Positions 6,510 to 8,444 of a stretch of DNA of 8,444 bases are shown here, piece after piece. Position 1 is the first letter of the stretch, and each line of letters begins with the position of its first letter. The notes under the pieces were generated by a model that searched no databases, was not told the DNA's origin, and saw only the letters and a list, made by a program, of their open reading frames with translations. A program made the position numbers and the translations under genes. The DNA is from Planctomycetota bacterium. Lineage in GTDB: Bacteria > Planctomycetota > Brocadiia > Brocadiales > Bathyanammoxibiaceae. The stretch covers positions 1 to 8,444 of the forward strand of contig JAUVQR010000048.1 in assembly GCA_030598065.1 (NCBI GenBank). Reading direction: 5' to 3'.

Positions 6510-6566
6510 GAAGGAGCAAAGACGCACACCTTTTTGAAGGCACAAAAGCTAAGGGGGAGGTGGGAA

Positions 6567-8084
6567 ATGAAAACGCCTGGAAACATCTTTATGGCAGGAG
6601 TACTGCTGTTTATTGTCCCCGTTACGCTGTTCGCCTACGTATCCTCATGCACCGCTGATGATGCCCCGGCCTTTCAGAAAGAAATGGCCGGGCTACTGGG
6701 GATAGAGGCGGGGCCGGACAACTCCGGAGAGGTCTATCATCTGGGTGGGCTCGGGGCCCACTACACGGGTCCCAAGAAGCTATTCCCCGGGAAGGGGAAA
6801 TACGGGGAGCTATACAGCTTCCTGCCCCTTATCCGGTGGTACGACCCCGATTCTTACTATAACAACCTCGAATTCCGGCCCGGGAGCGTGCTGGACGGGT
6901 GGTATAAGAACGGGCAGTGCGTGTTCTGCCATGAGGTTGAAAACCCCGGCATAGTGGAACAGTGGAGGCATAGCAAACACGCCTCTCCGCCGGAGGGTAT
7001 GGAGGTGGTGGGTTGCGACAAGTGCCACGGGAACAACCACACGGCGCTGATAATGCCGTCATACAAGCTGTGCGGCCAGTGCCACCCGGAGCAGCTGAAG
7101 GGCCACAGGGACGGCGGCCAGGGCGGCCATGCCCACGCCTACACCGTTGACCTGCTCGAGCAGGGCTGTCAGATAGAGAAACCGGCAGAGGAGGTAGCCG
7201 GCTGTCTCACCTGTCACGCCATCGCGGAGAACCGGTGCGACGGCTGCCACTCCCGGCACCAGTTCTCGGTTACCGAGGCGCGCAAGACCGGCGGCTGCGC
7301 CGTCTGCCACTCAGGGCCTGAGCAGTACGAGTACGAGATGTACATGCAGTCATACCACGGGCAGATATACCAGAACGAGGCATATGAATGGGACTGGTCG
7401 AGGCCCCTGACCGCCAAGAACTACAAGGTCCCTACCTGTGCATACTGCCACATGGACGGCGGTGACCACAACGTGATGAAAAATTCCACCGTCTACACCT
7501 ACATGGGCACGTCTCTTGTAGACAGGGGCGCGCCCAGGTATCAGGCCCAACGCGAACGCTGGGTGACGCTCTGCAAGGGCTGCCACTCCGCCCGCTTCGC
7601 CCGCGACCAGCTGGAGGCCATGGACGAAGGGGTCAAACTGAGTTTCACAAAATACAGGGAGGCTATGGCGCTGGTGGTGGATCTGTACAAAGAGAAAATA
7701 CTCGACCCCATGCCGGCCGACCTGGCCCCGGACTGGACAGGCGGACACGGCTTCAGCCTGCTGCCGGGCGGCGCCATCCGTAAATATAATGTCTCCGATA
7801 TAGAGCGGCTGACATATGAACTGCTGGTGGACATGACCGACGCCATCTACAAGGCCAAGGCCCACGGCGCCGTCTACAGCCCCATCTACGGCTACTGGGA
7901 GTGGGCGCAGGACAGGTGGCTGGTGCGGATAAAGGCCGAGGCAAGCCGCCTGAGGCGCATCGCGGAGATAGAGAAGAAGCTGGGCATCCAGCGCACCGCC
8001 GCGTATGACTTCTGGAAACACGGCGAGTACACCGACATGTACCTTGGCTGGAAGATGAAGGATGGGGGTACAACATCTGAATAA
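6567..8084 (+). CDS. HAO-family octaheme c-type cytochrome
   Basis: This 505-aa protein has exactly eight CxxCH heme motifs, starting at residues 118, 150, 169, 213, 224, 244, 291 and 336, with the spacing of hydroxylamine oxidoreductase-like proteins. Family blocks include QWRHSKHA (132-139), AGCLTCHAIAENRCDGCHSRH (in two parts, 211-231) and PTCAYCHMDGGDHNV (289-303). By order the fourth heme (213-217) would be the catalytic one, and D300-H301 may be the active-site Asp-His pair. A helical C-terminal domain (340-500) contains YSPIYGYWEW (437-446), where the heme-crosslinking Tyr of true HAO might lie. The family oxidises hydroxylamine or hydrazine, or makes NO; paralogues lacking the Tyr tend to be reductive, so the direction is unresolved. 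Residues 1-27 are a signal or anchor followed by C28 in VSSC, a relaxed lipobox. The start at 6567 is chosen for GGGGGAGG 6 nt upstream. No electron-partner gene is adjacent. Confidence 0.93.
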   Translation: MKTPGNIFMAGVLLFIVPVTLFAYVSSCTADDAPAFQKEMAGLLGIEAGPDNSGEVYHLGGLGAHYTGPKKLFPGKGKYGELYSFLPLIRWYDPDSYYNNLEFRPGSVLDGWYKNGQCVFCHEVENPGIVEQWRHSKHASPPEGMEVVGCDKCHGNNHTALIMPSYKLCGQCHPEQLKGHRDGGQGGHAHAYTVDLLEQGCQIEKPAEEVAGCLTCHAIAENRCDGCHSRHQFSVTEARKTGGCAVCHSGPEQYEYEMYMQSYHGQIYQNEAYEWDWSRPLTAKNYKVPTCAYCHMDGGDHNVMKNSTVYTYMGTSLVDRGAPRYQAQRERWVTLCKGCHSARFARDQLEAMDEGVKLSFTKYREAMALVVDLYKEKILDPMPADLAPDWTGGHGFSLLPGGAIRKYNVSDIERLTYELLVDMTDAIYKAKAHGAVYSPIYGYWEWAQDRWLVRIKAEASRLRRIAEIEKKLGIQRTAAYDFWKHGEYTDMYLGWKMKDGGTTSE

Positions 8085-8120
8085 ACCCTTTTTGCGGATG
8101 AACACCCGAACGGAATTACG

Positions 8121-8149
8121 TTGACACCTTAAAATTACCATAGTATGAA
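8121..8149 (+). promoter_or_regulatory. Candidate sigma-70 promoter upstream of the DUF6236-like ORF
   Basis: A perfect TTGACA (8121-8126) is followed after 17 bp by TATGAA (8144-8149, 4 of 6 consensus). It predicts a leader of about 65 nt before the ATG at 8222. The surrounding DNA is A+T-rich and non-coding. No terminator hairpin is evident after the cytochrome stop at 8084. Confidence 0.5.
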
Positions 8150-8221
8150 GAAAAATACACCCATTTATGATTGCGGGCAAAGCAGTCTAATTATTTTAAC
8201 TCTGGGGAAGAGGGGTTAGTT

Positions 8222-8444
8222 ATGGCATTCACTAAGGCCCTTTATTATCCATGGATTGACATTAAAGACGAAGCATGGCTCAAAAACGCCATGCTTTATT
8301 GGGATAAAATCCAAACAATAGTCCCAGCATCAATTGAGCAGCCTTACAGCACAAGAACAGCTCAACGTTGGAGCAAGCTCCAACGCTACACTCCTTGCGC
8401 CTCAGGTGGAGGCAAGCGGGGTAGGTCAAGGCCACGCCTTGACC
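8222..8444 (+). CDS. DUF6236-like protein, N-terminal fragment running into repeats (partial)
   Basis: An ATG at 8222 follows GAGGGG at 6 nt spacing and a good promoter. The first 46 residues, beginning MAFTKALYYPWIDIKDEAW and then WLKNAMLYWDKI and IVPASIEQPYST, resemble the N-terminus of DUF6236 proteins (YYPxIxIxDExWLK...YWDxIxxIVP), a family of unknown function that I recall but could not check. After about codon 48 the sequence turns Arg- and Gly-rich (QRWSKLQRYTPC...), because the DNA becomes a set of palindromic repeats. The frame stays open to the window edge, so the true end is unknown. Codons up to 8360 look more A+T-rich than the neighbouring genes, which suggests transfer. This is probably a gene disrupted or truncated by repeat insertion. 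Confidence 0.55.
   Translation, partial: MAFTKALYYPWIDIKDEAWLKNAMLYWDKIQTIVPASIEQPYSTRTAQRWSKLQRYTPCASGGGKRGRSRPRLD
8366..8385. repeat. Palindrome inside the DUF6236-like ORF
   Basis: CGTTGGAGC (8366-8374) and GCTCCAACG (8377-8385) are perfect 9-bp arms around AA. It marks the point where the protein stops resembling its family, so it is likely part of an inserted repeat. Confidence 0.55.
8393..8415. repeat. Imperfect hairpin between two perfect palindromes
   Basis: CTTG-CG-CCTC (8395-8404 region) can pair with GAGGCAAG (8409-8416 region) around a short loop, leaving a CG bulge. It belongs to the repeat cluster at the window end. Confidence 0.3.
8424..8444. repeat. Palindrome at the right window edge
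   Basis: GGTCAAGGC (8424-8432) and GCCTTGACC (8436-8444) are perfect 9-bp arms around CAC. The window ends exactly on the last base of the right arm, so the element may extend further. Confidence 0.55.

Noticed and set aside
6463..6535. Possible c-di-GMP (GEMM-I) riboswitch, suggested by CAAACC and GCAAAG strings before a cytochrome gene
   Set aside because: The conserved GGACGCAAAGCC core and the tetraloop-receptor arrangement are not present in order; a covariance-model search would settle it.
6383..6658. Plus-strand 91-codon frame covering the cytochrome leader
   Set aside because: It overlaps the promoter, leader and signal peptide of the HAO-like gene in another frame and shows no recognisable protein features.
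7350..8180. Minus-strand open frame of 276 codons inside the cytochrome gene
   Set aside because: It is antisense to conserved heme motifs and C-terminal helices; long antisense frames are common opposite G+C-rich genes.

Overview
This window carries ordinary bacterial genes on both strands and reads like accessory chromosome of a respiratory bacterium with a large c-type cytochrome complement. The strongest clue is a complete octaheme cytochrome of the hydroxylamine oxidoreductase (HAO) family at 6567-8084. Such paralogues are abundant in anammox planctomycetes (Brocadiales) and also occur in ammonia oxidisers, methanotrophs and some deltaproteobacteria. The pentapeptide-repeat genes, the short palindromic intergenic repeats and the RRM protein would fit a Brocadiales-like or related environmental lineage. 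The G+C-rich coding sequence is higher than in the best-known anammox genomes, so the assignment is tentative.

Layout. (1) 1-413, minus: the N-terminal part of an exported pentapeptide-repeat protein, cut by the window edge. (2) 414-859: a long divergent intergenic region with a hairpin, a C-rich/G-rich tract, a consensus -10 box and a strong palindrome. (3) 860-2670, plus: a second, different pentapeptide-repeat protein fused to a two-helix potassium-channel pore; its reading frame is broken by one base at an A7 run that is also a textbook -1 slippery heptamer. (4) 2728-5589, plus: a complete three-gene proton-translocating NAD(P) transhydrogenase operon, pntAA-pntAB-pntB, tightly packed. 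(5) 5756-6061, minus: a small glycine-tailed RRM RNA-binding protein, with alternative hairpins upstream. (6) 6062-6566: no gene; it holds those hairpins, a 108-bp MITE/REP-like element with a 30-bp perfect palindrome, and the promoter and long leader of the cytochrome gene. (7) 6567-8084, plus: the HAO-like octaheme cytochrome. (8) 8085-8444: a promoter, then the start of a more A+T-rich ORF resembling DUF6236 proteins, whose reading frame runs into a cluster of palindromic repeats at the window end.

How the genes may work together. The transhydrogenase couples the proton motive force to NADPH formation. The HAO-like protein would oxidise or reduce small nitrogen compounds outside the cytoplasm (in the anammoxosome if this is an anammox organism). 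The channel would be a membrane ion-conducting protein. No gene in the window directly links these, so apart from the pnt operon I infer no shared pathway. I see no CRISPR array, tRNA, rRNA, transposase or phage gene. The most interesting items are the frameshifted pentapeptide-channel, the lipobox-like anchor on the HAO paralogue, and the repeat-interrupted ORF at the right edge.
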